This document shows positions 6,659 through 13,838 of a DNA stretch of 13,838 nt, piece by piece (positions within the stretch are counted from its first letter, which is position 1; every line of letters begins with the position of its first letter). The DNA comes from a bacterium (GTDB lineage: Bacteria; Fidelibacterota; Marinisomatia; Marinisomatales; JAHJCW01). The notes beneath the pieces are model-generated. The model saw only the letters and a list, made by a program, of their open reading frames with translations, searched no databases and was not told where the DNA came from. Where the stretch lies: positions 1 through 13,838 of the forward strand of contig JAHJCW010000130.1 in NCBI GenBank assembly GCA_018812885.1, in the 5' to 3' direction. Both the position numbers and the translations under genes were made by a program.

Positions 6659-7978
6659 TTACAGCTGTTTAGAATTTTCTATACATTTAATACCTAAAGT
6701 TTCTAGCTCATCCAAAATTGGCTTGTAAAGTTCTGGTATAACTGGCACCCAAACGCCGGGCTTCGAAAATTTACCTTCAAGTATCATTCGAATACCAATT
6801 GCTATCGGTAAACTTACTGTACGCGACATTGAACTGTCTCCGTTGGGAATACCATAATCAATCATTGTGGAAGTAATTTCTTCTTTATTACCGTTTTCAT
6901 ATTCTGCGATGAAATTATGGTATAGTACCAGCATATCGCGTTCGCCTTTTTCATAAGACATCTTATTCAGCATTGTTGCCGTTAATACATCAATTATTCC
7001 GCCTTTTTCAATTGGTATGTTTTCTGATGAGAAGAGCCCAAGCCATTCAAAATTATCCAATATAAAAGAGTCTTGCTGAATACCCAGTTTGTTTGCCATT
7101 GCCTTGCGAAGATCACCATCGGGCTGCTGTCCGAGAATATCCCAGCCCATATCTGTATATGTTTTTCCTGACCAATCTTGTTCATTGGTTTCCACGTAGT
7201 TCAAGTCTACAATCGCTTTCAGGGTCTCACACCATCCCGGATTGCGTAGCGTGCCGCGAAACATTGTAGATATCCCTTCAAATCCATATGTTTCAATATA
7301 ATCTAATGAATTGCGGTTTGGATAACCCTCAAGCTTTCCAAAGCCAGGCACATTAACCTCCCAATGGTTCGCAAACAGATCTTTGCCGTCTATGCTGATA
7401 TCTTTGCCTTCTTTTCGGTATTTAGCATTGTTTTTACCGGCAAGTAGAACGCCTTTTGGGCTCCATGAAAATTTATACCCATACGGATTTGTATTCGCCT
7501 CGGGAGCCGGCAGCCCTCCGCAGTATGACATAAAGCTAGTGATTTTTCCGCCTTTATTTTTAACGTTGTGAACAATCCTCATTGCAGACATATGGTCAAT
7601 ACCAGGATCAACGCCGCATTCGTTTAATATAATTATTCCATTTTTTTTTGCCGGTTTATCCAAAGTTTTCATTTCGGGACTTACGTAAGATGTGGTTGCC
7701 ATGTTTGTATCTAACTCAATGCACAGTTTAGCAATTGCGGCATGATAATTGGCTGGTAGCAAACTTACAACTAGGTCGGCTTCTGCAATCATTTTCTTTA
7801 ATTCGTCCTGTTTGTCCACTGTCCATTCAATCGCATCTCCGTTGGGATGTCCGTTAATTAATTTTTCTGCTTTCGCTACAGTTCGGCTCGCCACACGAAC
7901 ACGAATATTATGTTTTAATAAATAATCTACTAACGGTCGCGTTACAAGTCCTGCCCCAAGTACTAATACTGTCTTCAT
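6659..7978 (-). CDS. Saccharopine dehydrogenase (L-glutamate-forming), SDH half of AASS
   Basis: A 439-residue cytoplasmic NAD(P)+-dependent enzyme, predicted to cleave saccharopine to glutamate and 2-aminoadipate 6-semialdehyde, the second step of lysine breakdown. The Rossmann motif LGAGLVTRP is at 7-15. Family-typical blocks follow: VVSLLPANYH (70-79), NMATTSYVSPEM, LNECGVDPGIDHM (118-130), and SYCGGLPAPEANTNPYGYKFSWSPKG (151-176, key residues CGGLPAPE and KFSWSP). LEGYPNRNSLDY and FRGTLRNPGW lie further on. These blocks are those of the C-terminal half of animal and plant AASS/LKR-SDH and of yeast Lys9. Operon context next to an LKR gene favours the degradative direction. The SD AAGGAA (7989-7984) supports the start. 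It is 18 bases downstream of the LKR gene and 14 bases upstream of the DUF4412-like gene. Confidence 0.93.
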   Translation of the reverse strand: MKTVLVLGAGLVTRPLVDYLLKHNIRVRVASRTVAKAEKLINGHPNGDAIEWTVDKQDELKKMIAEADLVVSLLPANYHAAIAKLCIELDTNMATTSYVSPEMKTLDKPAKKNGIIILNECGVDPGIDHMSAMRIVHNVKNKGGKITSFMSYCGGLPAPEANTNPYGYKFSWSPKGVLLAGKNNAKYRKEGKDISIDGKDLFANHWEVNVPGFGKLEGYPNRNSLDYIETYGFEGISTMFRGTLRNPGWCETLKAIVDLNYVETNEQDWSGKTYTDMGWDILGQQPDGDLRKAMANKLGIQQDSFILDNFEWLGLFSSENIPIEKGGIIDVLTATMLNKMSYEKGERDMLVLYHNFIAEYENGNKEEITSTMIDYGIPNGDSSMSRTVSLPIAIGIRMILEGKFSKPGVWVPVIPELYKPILDELETLGIKCIENSKQL

Positions 7979-7996
7979 CTAGCTTCCTTAATATTT

Positions 7997-9298
7997 TTAT
8001 AAATACTTCTCTAAATATTTGTATTCGGCAGTCAAGTTCCCTTTGTACAAAATCATTCCTCTGCGTAATTCATACGGCAATTTTAAATCTTTAAAATCAA
8101 CATTATAATCTGCCATTACAAGCTGCGGAATAAAATTGACCAACGCCTTGCTGAAAGATTTTGAGGCTTCTTCTGCCAATTCACAAGGAAGGTTGTCTAC
8201 GGCCATTATAACAGGTCCCTCGCAACCAACTTCATCACTTACAGAACCATTCAAAGGATTATACGTATACACCAGACTGCCTGGATTTGTGCATTTTACA
8301 TTACATTCTATAGCACCTTTAGTGTCACAACTTATATCCCCAATAACTCTTAATTTTTGATTTTTTGATTCTGACCATGCCTGCTTTAAATAATCTAATG
8401 TAATTAGTCTTGGGTATGGCGTATCCCAATAGATACAATTCATTAACATTGTTAATTTTGGTAGATAGCTTTCAAATTTGGATTTATACTTTTCAGGATT
8501 GTCATAATAGTCCTGCAATTCAAATTCATCAATGTAATTCTTGGGTTCTACCATATCGCATTCTTTGAAAACTACTTTGTATATAACATGTTTTGATTCG
8601 TCAAACAAGTTGTGGTTAGATAATAATTCCTGCGGAGAAATCTCTCGATGTGGTAATTTATCAAATATCTCCTGCGCGCCTTGCGACACATTTCCGTAAC
8701 CGCTAAATCCACAAACCAATGGACGTATTTCTTTAGGAATACCATTACTTTTTATTTCATCGGCAATTATGCCGATTTGCCTTTTGGCGTTCTCAAGTCC
8801 GTGATATTCAAATGTCTTCTTTATTTGGCTAAATGGATTTGGTATTCCTTCCAATTCAACTCGTTTTCCTAAAGCCCAAAACGAATCAATCATGCCTGCT
8901 AGTCCGGCGTGCCACCCAAAGAAGATCAGGCGCTGTTCTTTTTCATCAATAATACGTTCATAATCAATAAGCTGTATTTTTGCATCAATCATTTTTTGTA
9001 ACAATGGCATATTATAATCCTGCCCTTTGATCGTATGTGAGAAAAAAACATATGTTTTTCCGTTTTTAATAAAATTGATGGGTATTTCTTTAACTGCCAG
9101 GATCACGGAGCAAGTTGATAAATCTTCAGAGATCGTTGCGCCTGCATCAATATATTCCTGATCAGAAAAAATCCGAATTGACGACGGTTGTAAAAATACT
9201 TCTATTCCGTTGTTTACCAATTCTTTTACATCAATCGGAATTAATGGTACGCGGGCTTCCCATTCATTTTTATCTTCTCTTCTTATTCCTATTCGCAT
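7997..9298 (-). CDS. Lysine-ketoglutarate reductase, LKR half of AASS
   Basis: A 433-residue cytoplasmic enzyme predicted to condense L-lysine with 2-oxoglutarate to saccharopine using NAD(P)H, the first step of the saccharopine pathway. It starts with the alanine dehydrogenase/PNT-like N-terminal block GIRREDKNEWEARVPL (4-19), followed by FFSHTIKGQDYNMPLL (85-100), LIDYERIID (110-118), FFGWHAGLAGMID (126-138), and the nucleotide-binding GFSGYGNVSQGAQEIF (197-212). Later come MNCIYWDTPYPRLIT, GDISCDTKGAIE (320-331) and DNLPCELAEEAS (368-379). This matches the N-terminal half of eukaryotic AASS rather than short fungal Lys1. It is the first gene of a three-gene minus-strand operon, and LKR then SDH repeats the domain order of the fused eukaryotic enzyme. 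There is no obvious SD before the ATG, unlike its neighbours. Confidence 0.93.
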   Translation of the reverse strand: MRIGIRREDKNEWEARVPLIPIDVKELVNNGIEVFLQPSSIRIFSDQEYIDAGATISEDLSTCSVILAVKEIPINFIKNGKTYVFFSHTIKGQDYNMPLLQKMIDAKIQLIDYERIIDEKEQRLIFFGWHAGLAGMIDSFWALGKRVELEGIPNPFSQIKKTFEYHGLENAKRQIGIIADEIKSNGIPKEIRPLVCGFSGYGNVSQGAQEIFDKLPHREISPQELLSNHNLFDESKHVIYKVVFKECDMVEPKNYIDEFELQDYYDNPEKYKSKFESYLPKLTMLMNCIYWDTPYPRLITLDYLKQAWSESKNQKLRVIGDISCDTKGAIECNVKCTNPGSLVYTYNPLNGSVSDEVGCEGPVIMAVDNLPCELAEEASKSFSKALVNFIPQLVMADYNVDFKDLKLPYELRRGMILYKGNLTAEYKYLEKYL

Positions 9299-9344
9299 AA
9301 TGAACTTTTTTGATTGTTATTGGATATTAGTCGAATTTGAATAC

Positions 9345-9352
9345 CAAAACTA
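9345..9352 (-). promoter_or_regulatory. Possible -7 promoter element for the lysine operon
   Basis: On the minus strand, bases 9352-9345 read TAGTTTTG, matching the TAnnTTTG -7 consensus. It would place a transcription start about 40 bases before the LKR ATG. A good -33 TTTG is not seen at the expected spacing, so this is tentative. Confidence 0.3.
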
Positions 9353-9391
9353 CATACATTATATATTTCCTTTAAAGACGTTTAGTAAAAT

Positions 9392-9432
9392 ATTGTCAAA
9401 TAATGGGACAATGTACTTCAATATTTATTGTC
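9392..9432. promoter_or_regulatory. Candidate operator: three ATTGTC half-sites between divergent operons
   Basis: In the 192-base gap between the lysine operon and the peptidase genes, ATTGTC occurs at 9392-9397, its inverse GACAAT at 9407-9412, and ATTGTC again at 9427-9432. The first two form an inverted repeat around a 9-base spacer. A position between divergent starts is where a shared regulator would bind, but no regulator gene is in the window and the motif is short. Confidence 0.3.
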
Positions 9433-9490
9433 ATACTATATATTACATTTTTTTATATTTCACAATTATTTTTACCCAAATGAGGATATT

Positions 9491-10873
9491 ATGACTAGGA
9501 CTTTCACATTACTGTCAATTATTATAGTTTTTTTAATGCAAATAGCGTTTGCACAAAACGAAAGTATTTTAGCTGCTGGAAAATTCAGCCAATTAAAAGA
9601 GGAACTACCAACACCCAACGCATACCGCATTGCTTCTGGAGCTCCGGGTCACGAATACTGGCAACAAAAAGCTGATTACGTTATTAATGTAATTTTAGAT
9701 GATGAGAAGCAAACATTATCCGGAACCGAAACAATCACATACTTTAATAACTCTCCAGATAAACTAGACTATTTATGGATCCAGCTCGACCAAAACATTA
9801 GAAAGCTCCATTCTATGTCTTATAAAACACATACAACTGTTTTTCATGACAAAGAAAGTTTTCGTTCAATTCAACAACTCCGTTCAAGTTACGATGGCGG
9901 GTTCAAAATAGAATATGTAAAAGACGGAACAGGCAACACCTTGCCCTCTACAGTAGTCGAAACAATGATGAGAATTGACCTGCCAAAACCTCTAAATCCG
10001 GGAAGCACTACTACAATTAAATTGAAATGGTGGTACAATATTAATGACAGAATGAAAGTCGGAGGTCGTTCTGGAATGGAGTTTTTTAAAGAAGACAGCA
10101 ATTATCTTTACACAATTGCCCAATTTTATCCACGCATGGCACTATACAATGATATTGAAGGCTGGCAAAATAAACAGTTTTTAGGCGCCGGTGAATTTAC
10201 TTTGACCTTTGGAGATTTTGATGTAAAAATAACTGTGCCATCTGATCATATTGTTGCTGCTACAGGTGAATTGCAAAATGCATCTCGCGTACTAACCACT
10301 GAACAACAAAACCGTTTTAAAAGAGCGCAAAGTTCTGACACACCTGTTTTTATTGTAACCGAAGATGAAGCTATTGAAAACGAGTCAACAAAAGCGTTTG
10401 GTACTAAAACCTGGCATTTTAAGGCTTTTAACGTGCGCGACTTTGCCTTTGCATCTTCACGCAAATTTATTTGGGACGCAATGGGGGTAAAATTCAGAAA
10501 TCGAACAGTACTGGCAATGTCCTTTTACCCAAAAGAGGGTAATCCGCTTTGGGAAAAATATTCAACTAAAGCTGTTACTCATACTTTGAAAAATTATTCA
10601 AAATTTACTTTCGTCTATCCCTATCCGCAAGCTACCTCGGTACAGACCGGAATGGGGGGTGGGATGGAATATCCTATAGTTTCTTTTAACGGTGGCCGGC
10701 CGGAATCCGATGGTACTTATTCCAAGGATACTAAATACGGTCTTATCGGTGTTATTATACATGAAGTTGGTCATAATTATTTTCCAATGATCGTTAACAG
10801 TGACGAGAGACAGTGGACATGGATGGATGAGGGATTAAATACCTTTCTAGAATCCTTAACAGAAAATGCCTAG
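9491..10873 (+). CDS. M1 family metallopeptidase, N-terminal part (interrupted gene)
   Basis: The first 460 residues of a secreted zinc aminopeptidase of the M1 (gluzincin) family. The start at 9491 is chosen because GAGGA lies at 9482-9486 and because it gives a clean signal peptide (MTRTFTLLSIIIVFLMQIAFA, cleavage before Gln22). The frame stays open upstream to 9428, but that adds 21 residues that do not look like an export signal. The substrate-binding GGGMEYP is at 389-395. The zinc motif is HEVGH (424-428), followed after 18 residues by Glu447 in MDEGLNTFLE, all intact. The reading frame then meets TAG at 10871-10873. Homologous sequence continues in the same frame on the other side, so this is one gene with an in-frame stop. 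The truncated product has the zinc site but lacks the catalytic tyrosine and the C-terminal helical region, so it is probably inactive alone. Confidence 0.9.
   Translation: MTRTFTLLSIIIVFLMQIAFAQNESILAAGKFSQLKEELPTPNAYRIASGAPGHEYWQQKADYVINVILDDEKQTLSGTETITYFNNSPDKLDYLWIQLDQNIRKLHSMSYKTHTTVFHDKESFRSIQQLRSSYDGGFKIEYVKDGTGNTLPSTVVETMMRIDLPKPLNPGSTTTIKLKWWYNINDRMKVGGRSGMEFFKEDSNYLYTIAQFYPRMALYNDIEGWQNKQFLGAGEFTLTFGDFDVKITVPSDHIVAATGELQNASRVLTTEQQNRFKRAQSSDTPVFIVTEDEAIENESTKAFGTKTWHFKAFNVRDFAFASSRKFIWDAMGVKFRNRTVLAMSFYPKEGNPLWEKYSTKAVTHTLKNYSKFTFVYPYPQATSVQTGMGGGMEYPIVSFNGGRPESDGTYSKDTKYGLIGVIIHEVGHNYFPMIVNSDERQWTWMDEGLNTFLESLTENA
10871..10873 (+). other. In-frame amber codon splitting the M1 peptidase
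   Basis: The codon context is GAA AAT GCC TAG GAA AGA GAT. The flanking residues ENA and ERDFPHRRD match the M1 family pattern in which a Trp (EQEWER-like) follows the DEGLNTF segment. A single TGG to TAG change would therefore explain it. The codons from 10874 onwards are open through to the TAA at 11848. Confidence 0.85.
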
Positions 10874-10909
10874 GAAAGAGATTTTCCGCATCGTAGAGAT
10901 TTAAAATAT

Positions 10910-11848
10910 ATGGCAGACTATATGAGCAGCAATAAAGATACCCAAGTTCCAATTATGACAAACTCTGAATCTCTTACCCACTTTGGTGAAAACGCTTATA
11001 CAAAAGTAACTATTGCATTAAATATCCTAAGAGAAACTATTTTAGGTAGAGACCTATTCGATTATGCCTTCAAGACTTATGCCAATCGTTGGATGTTTAA
11101 GAATCCCTCTCCGGCTGATTTTTTCAGAACCATGGAGGATGCCTCCAGCATTGATTTAGATTGGTTTTGGAGGGGTTGGTTTTACTCAATTGACCATGTT
11201 GATATTGCCCACACCAATATAAAATGGTTTAAGTTTGATACTAAAAATCCTGATGTTGAAAAACAATTACAAAAAGACAGCCGTGCTGTAGAACCCATTA
11301 ATATCACAGTCCTGCGCGATGAAGCAGAAATTCCCATTAGGGCAGTTGATGCTGATGCCTCTTTAGTAGATTTTTATAATCAATACGATCCGCTTGATAT
11401 TGGTAAAAAAGATTCAACTGATTATCAAGAATATCTTGATAATTTAGAACTTGACGACATAGAACTTTTAAACTCAAATTATAATTATTATCAACTCACA
11501 TTTAAGAACCTTGGCGGTTTAGTAATGCCATTGATAATCGAATTTGAATTCGAAAACGGCGAGAAAGAAATTGAAAGTATTCCAGCGGAAATATGGCGCT
11601 ATAATGATAAAGAAGTATCAAAAGTATTTATGTTTGAAGATACGGTTAAGAATATTGTATTGGACCCTAATATTGAACCGGCTGACGCTAACTACGAAAA
11701 CAATTCACTTGCTACACCAAAATCTTTCAAAAAATTTGAACTTACCAAACCAGGCAAATTTCCACATAATCCAATGCAATTACAAAAAGAAGCTGAAGAA
11801 TTGAAACAAAAAGAAGATGGGAAATCTGCTGAGCCATCAGAGTTTTAA
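10910..11848 (+). CDS. M1 family metallopeptidase, C-terminal part (interrupted gene)
   Basis: The remainder of the M1 peptidase after the amber codon, in the same frame as the N-terminal part. Homologous coding sequence starts at 10874 (ERDFPHRRDLKY), and 10910 is only the first ATG. It has no SD and no signal peptide, so independent translation is unlikely. The segment IMTNSESLTHFGENAYTKV carries the expected catalytic tyrosine (Tyr30 here, residue 503 of the full-length protein). It is followed by ALNILRETILG and by WFWRGWFYSIDHVDI, typical of this secreted M1 group. The last ~40 residues are Lys/Glu-rich. Full length with the amber codon read as an amino acid would be 785 residues. The M28 gene starts 39 bases downstream, so both belong to one transcript. 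Confidence 0.85.
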   Translation: MADYMSSNKDTQVPIMTNSESLTHFGENAYTKVTIALNILRETILGRDLFDYAFKTYANRWMFKNPSPADFFRTMEDASSIDLDWFWRGWFYSIDHVDIAHTNIKWFKFDTKNPDVEKQLQKDSRAVEPINITVLRDEAEIPIRAVDADASLVDFYNQYDPLDIGKKDSTDYQEYLDNLELDDIELLNSNYNYYQLTFKNLGGLVMPLIIEFEFENGEKEIESIPAEIWRYNDKEVSKVFMFEDTVKNIVLDPNIEPADANYENNSLATPKSFKKFELTKPGKFPHNPMQLQKEAEELKQKEDGKSAEPSEF

Positions 11849-11887
11849 GAAGAAGGATTTATCAAACTTTATGATTAAGGAAAACAA

Positions 11888-13696
11888 ATGAAAACATTGT
11901 CCGGTTTAATATTATTATTAAGCATAATTATTACTGGGTGTATTCCACCTGCTACTTGTCATGATACTCTTGTGGAAAAACCACAGCAAAATCCTAATAT
12001 CACTATTAACGAACTTGCTGAACATATAAAATATCTTGCTTCGGATGAATTAAAAGGTCGTTACCCAGGAACGCCGGAATCGAAAATGGCACAAGAATAT
12101 CTTATAAATCAATTTAAATCAGCAAATATTTCTCCGTTTGAAACACACGGTTATTTACAACCTTTTGATTTTGTAAATAATATTGTTACTGGCAAAAATA
12201 ATAAATTATTTATTGATAAAACTGCTTATACTCTTTCAGAAGATTATATTCCTTTAGGTTTTTCTGCTAATGGTGATTTAGCCGCTTCTACGGTTTTTGT
12301 GGGTTTTGGATTTAGTATTAGCGATTCAATTCAATGGAATGATTACGAAGGTATCTCTATCGAGGGCAAATGGGCTATTATCCTGCGCGGTGGACCAGAT
12401 GATGACAATCTTAACTCCCCTTACAATTCGCATTTACCTTTGCGTAAAAAGGTTCTCATCGCTCAAGATAATAAAGCCGCAGGTGTAATCTTCATTTCTC
12501 AGTTTAGCGATGACGAAGACGAATTAATCCCATTAAGATATGATAACAGTTTTTCAGGCGCCAGTATTCCTGTTTTACATATAAATCATACAATTGCTGA
12601 AAGAATATTCGCACAGGTTGATGTTGATTTAAAGTCCCTTCAAGATTCTCTAATAAATACCTTGCAACCACATTCTATAGATTTGCCTGATATATCGATC
12701 ACTGCCTCTGTTGATTTACTAAAAACGACCGCTGGCGCAGCAAATATCATATCCTACATTCCCGGTAATGACATAATCTTGAAGAATGAATATATCATAA
12801 TTGGAGCACATTATGATCATTTAGGAATGGGCGGACCAGGTTCTGGCTCGCGCGTACCGGATACACTTGCGATACATAATGGTGCCGATGACAACGCTTC
12901 TGGCGTGGCGGGGGTTGTGGAAATTGGTGAAAAACTTAAATCAGTCCAATCGGAATTAAAGCGTAGCATACTATTAATGAATTTTGATGGAGAAGAAAGA
13001 GGGGTTTTAGGCTCTAAATATTTTACCAATAACCCTTTCATAAATCTAGAAAATGTTATTGCGATGTTAAATCTAGACATGATAGGACATTTGGAAGAAA
13101 ATCGGCTTACTTTAGGTGGTACGGGAACATCGCCAATTTTTGAAGATTTATTAAAGGACATCGGTAATAACTATGACCTTGAATTAAAATTTAGTCCCGA
13201 AGGATACGGTCCAAGTGACCACGCAAGTTTTTACACAAAAGATATTCCTGTTTTATTCTTTTTCACAGGAAGGCATGATGACTACCATAAACCAACCGAT
13301 GACTTTCCAATTATTAATCTGCAGGGTGAAAAGACTGTTTCCGACTATGTATATGATATTGCTTTTCGCTTAAGCCGAATGGAAGAACGTCCACAGTTTA
13401 CCGAGGCCGGTCCGAAAGAATCTCCAGAAGGACGACGTAAATTTAAAGTAACTTTTGGTGTAATTCCCGCTTTTGGTAGCGAGGTTGAAGGTCTGGAAAT
13501 TGATGGAGTTACAAAAGGTGGCCCCGCTGACTCAGCAGGAATACAAAAGGGCGATATAATTACTGCTATTGATGGTAAAGAAATAAAAAATATATACGAT
13601 TATATGTATCGTTTAGGCGATCTTAAAAAAGATTCTACAGTTCCTATAACCGTACTGCGTAGTGAAGAAATTATAGAGTTAAATATTAAATTGTAA
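11888..13696 (+). CDS. Lipoprotein M28 aminopeptidase with PA and PDZ regions
   Basis: A 602-residue lipid-anchored zinc peptidase. The signal peptide ends in the lipobox ITGC with Cys18 as the lipidation site. A protease-associated (PA)-like insert spans about residues 130-245 (VFVGFGFSISD, GKWAIILRGGP, AAGVIFISQ). The M28 catalytic core follows. Di-zinc ligands are readable as His308 (GAHYDHLG), bridging Asp334 (GADDNASG), Glu370 next to the general base Glu369 (FDGEERG), Asp397 (LDMIG) and His467 (DYHKPTDD). The C-terminal ~75 residues (from about 525) form a PDZ-like region with the GIQKGDIITAIDGKEI signature. The start is supported by AAGGAA at 11877-11882. It probably removes N-terminal residues from peptides at the cell envelope, complementing the upstream M1 enzyme. 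All key residues are present, so activity is expected; substrate specificity is not readable. Confidence 0.94.
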   Translation: MKTLSGLILLLSIIITGCIPPATCHDTLVEKPQQNPNITINELAEHIKYLASDELKGRYPGTPESKMAQEYLINQFKSANISPFETHGYLQPFDFVNNIVTGKNNKLFIDKTAYTLSEDYIPLGFSANGDLAASTVFVGFGFSISDSIQWNDYEGISIEGKWAIILRGGPDDDNLNSPYNSHLPLRKKVLIAQDNKAAGVIFISQFSDDEDELIPLRYDNSFSGASIPVLHINHTIAERIFAQVDVDLKSLQDSLINTLQPHSIDLPDISITASVDLLKTTAGAANIISYIPGNDIILKNEYIIIGAHYDHLGMGGPGSGSRVPDTLAIHNGADDNASGVAGVVEIGEKLKSVQSELKRSILLMNFDGEERGVLGSKYFTNNPFINLENVIAMLNLDMIGHLEENRLTLGGTGTSPIFEDLLKDIGNNYDLELKFSPEGYGPSDHASFYTKDIPVLFFFTGRHDDYHKPTDDFPIINLQGEKTVSDYVYDIAFRLSRMEERPQFTEAGPKESPEGRRKFKVTFGVIPAFGSEVEGLEIDGVTKGGPADSAGIQKGDIITAIDGKEIKNIYDYMYRLGDLKKDSTVPITVLRSEEIIELNIKL

Positions 13697-13702
13697 ACTT
13701 TT

Positions 13703-13838
13703 ATGATTAAAAAGGAATACACTACTTTTTTATTATTCTTTTTACTAATTGGATGTAATAAAAATATGAGCATAGATATGAATAAAGAATTATTAAATAC
13801 AGATCAGGCTTTCTCTTTATTGTGTAAAGAAAAAGGTA
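13703..13838 (+). CDS. Partial lipoprotein, possibly DUF4440 family
   Basis: The 5' end of a gene cut by the window edge; 45 codons are visible. It begins 6 bases after the M28 stop, so it is probably the third gene of the peptidase operon. The N-terminus MIKKEYTTFLLFFLLIGC is a lipoprotein signal with lipobox LIGC and Cys18 as the lipidated residue. The mature start contains ELLNTDQAFSLLCKEKG, which resembles the opening helix of DUF4440/SnoaL-like small proteins (LL-TD-F--L--EKG). That family call rests on a short stretch and on recall. No clear SD is seen, so it may depend on re-initiation after the M28 gene. Confidence 0.65.
   Translation, partial: MIKKEYTTFLLFFLLIGCNKNMSIDMNKELLNTDQAFSLLCKEKG

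Noticed and set aside
9392..9412. ATTGTC/GACAAT inverted repeat as a terminator
   Set aside because: The stem is only six base pairs, has no T tract, and lies between divergent starts where no transcript should end.
9428..9490. Upstream start at 9428 for the M1 peptidase
   Set aside because: It would put 21 extra residues before a typical signal peptide and lacks an SD, whereas 9491 has GAGGA at the right distance.
10871..10873. Genome-wide reassignment of TAG to an amino acid
   Set aside because: TAG ends two other genes in the window at plausible natural C-termini; only the M1 codon interrupts a conserved domain.
10910..10912. Independent start for a second protein after the amber codon
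   Set aside because: No SD precedes it, there is no signal peptide, and conserved M1 sequence begins before it at 10874.
11871..11891. Six-codon leader ORF (MIKENK) overlapping the M28 start
   Set aside because: It is too short to distinguish from chance, and it overlaps the M28 Shine-Dalgarno itself, so the bases are already explained.

Overview
The window is a compact, AT-rich stretch of a Gram-negative-type bacterial chromosome. It has Sec signal peptides, two lipoprotein signal sequences and mostly clear Shine-Dalgarno sites. Gene content (secreted M1 and M28 peptidases, a DUF4412-like secreted protein, a split lysine-ketoglutarate reductase/saccharopine dehydrogenase pair, tryptophanase) fits a member of the FCB/Bacteroidota-related lineages such as Ignavibacteria, Calditrichota or Marinimicrobia. 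That placement is inference; no marker gene is present.

Left edge to 1400: a class II Fic-domain protein on the minus strand, followed with a one-base TGATG overlap by an unidentified partial ORF that runs off the left edge. Upstream of fic is a 266-base gap holding three copies of a degenerate ~40-base repeat. This segment looks accessory.

1401-3142, minus strand: a small Smr-domain gene followed by tryptophanase (tnaA), probably one transcript. 3217-5634, plus strand: an aldo/keto reductase and an ALDH3-type aldehyde dehydrogenase, 12 bases apart. 5631-9298, minus strand: a three-gene operon in transcription order, lysine-ketoglutarate reductase, saccharopine dehydrogenase (glutamate-forming), and a secreted DUF4412-like protein. 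Its stop overlaps the stop of the convergent ALDH gene, and its likely terminator hairpin lies inside the ALDH coding sequence.

9491-13838, plus strand: a secreted M1 metallopeptidase split by an in-frame TAG, then a lipoprotein M28 aminopeptidase with PA and PDZ regions, then the start of another lipoprotein (DUF4440-like) cut by the window end.

The common theme is peptide and amino-acid use: exported peptidases release amino acids, the saccharopine pair would degrade lysine, tryptophanase degrades tryptophan, and the AKR/ALDH pair handles carbonyl compounds. I found no clearly new biological system. The items most worth a second look are the amber codon in the M1 peptidase, the Fic gene with its coupled partner and upstream repeats, and the terminator embedded in the ALDH gene.
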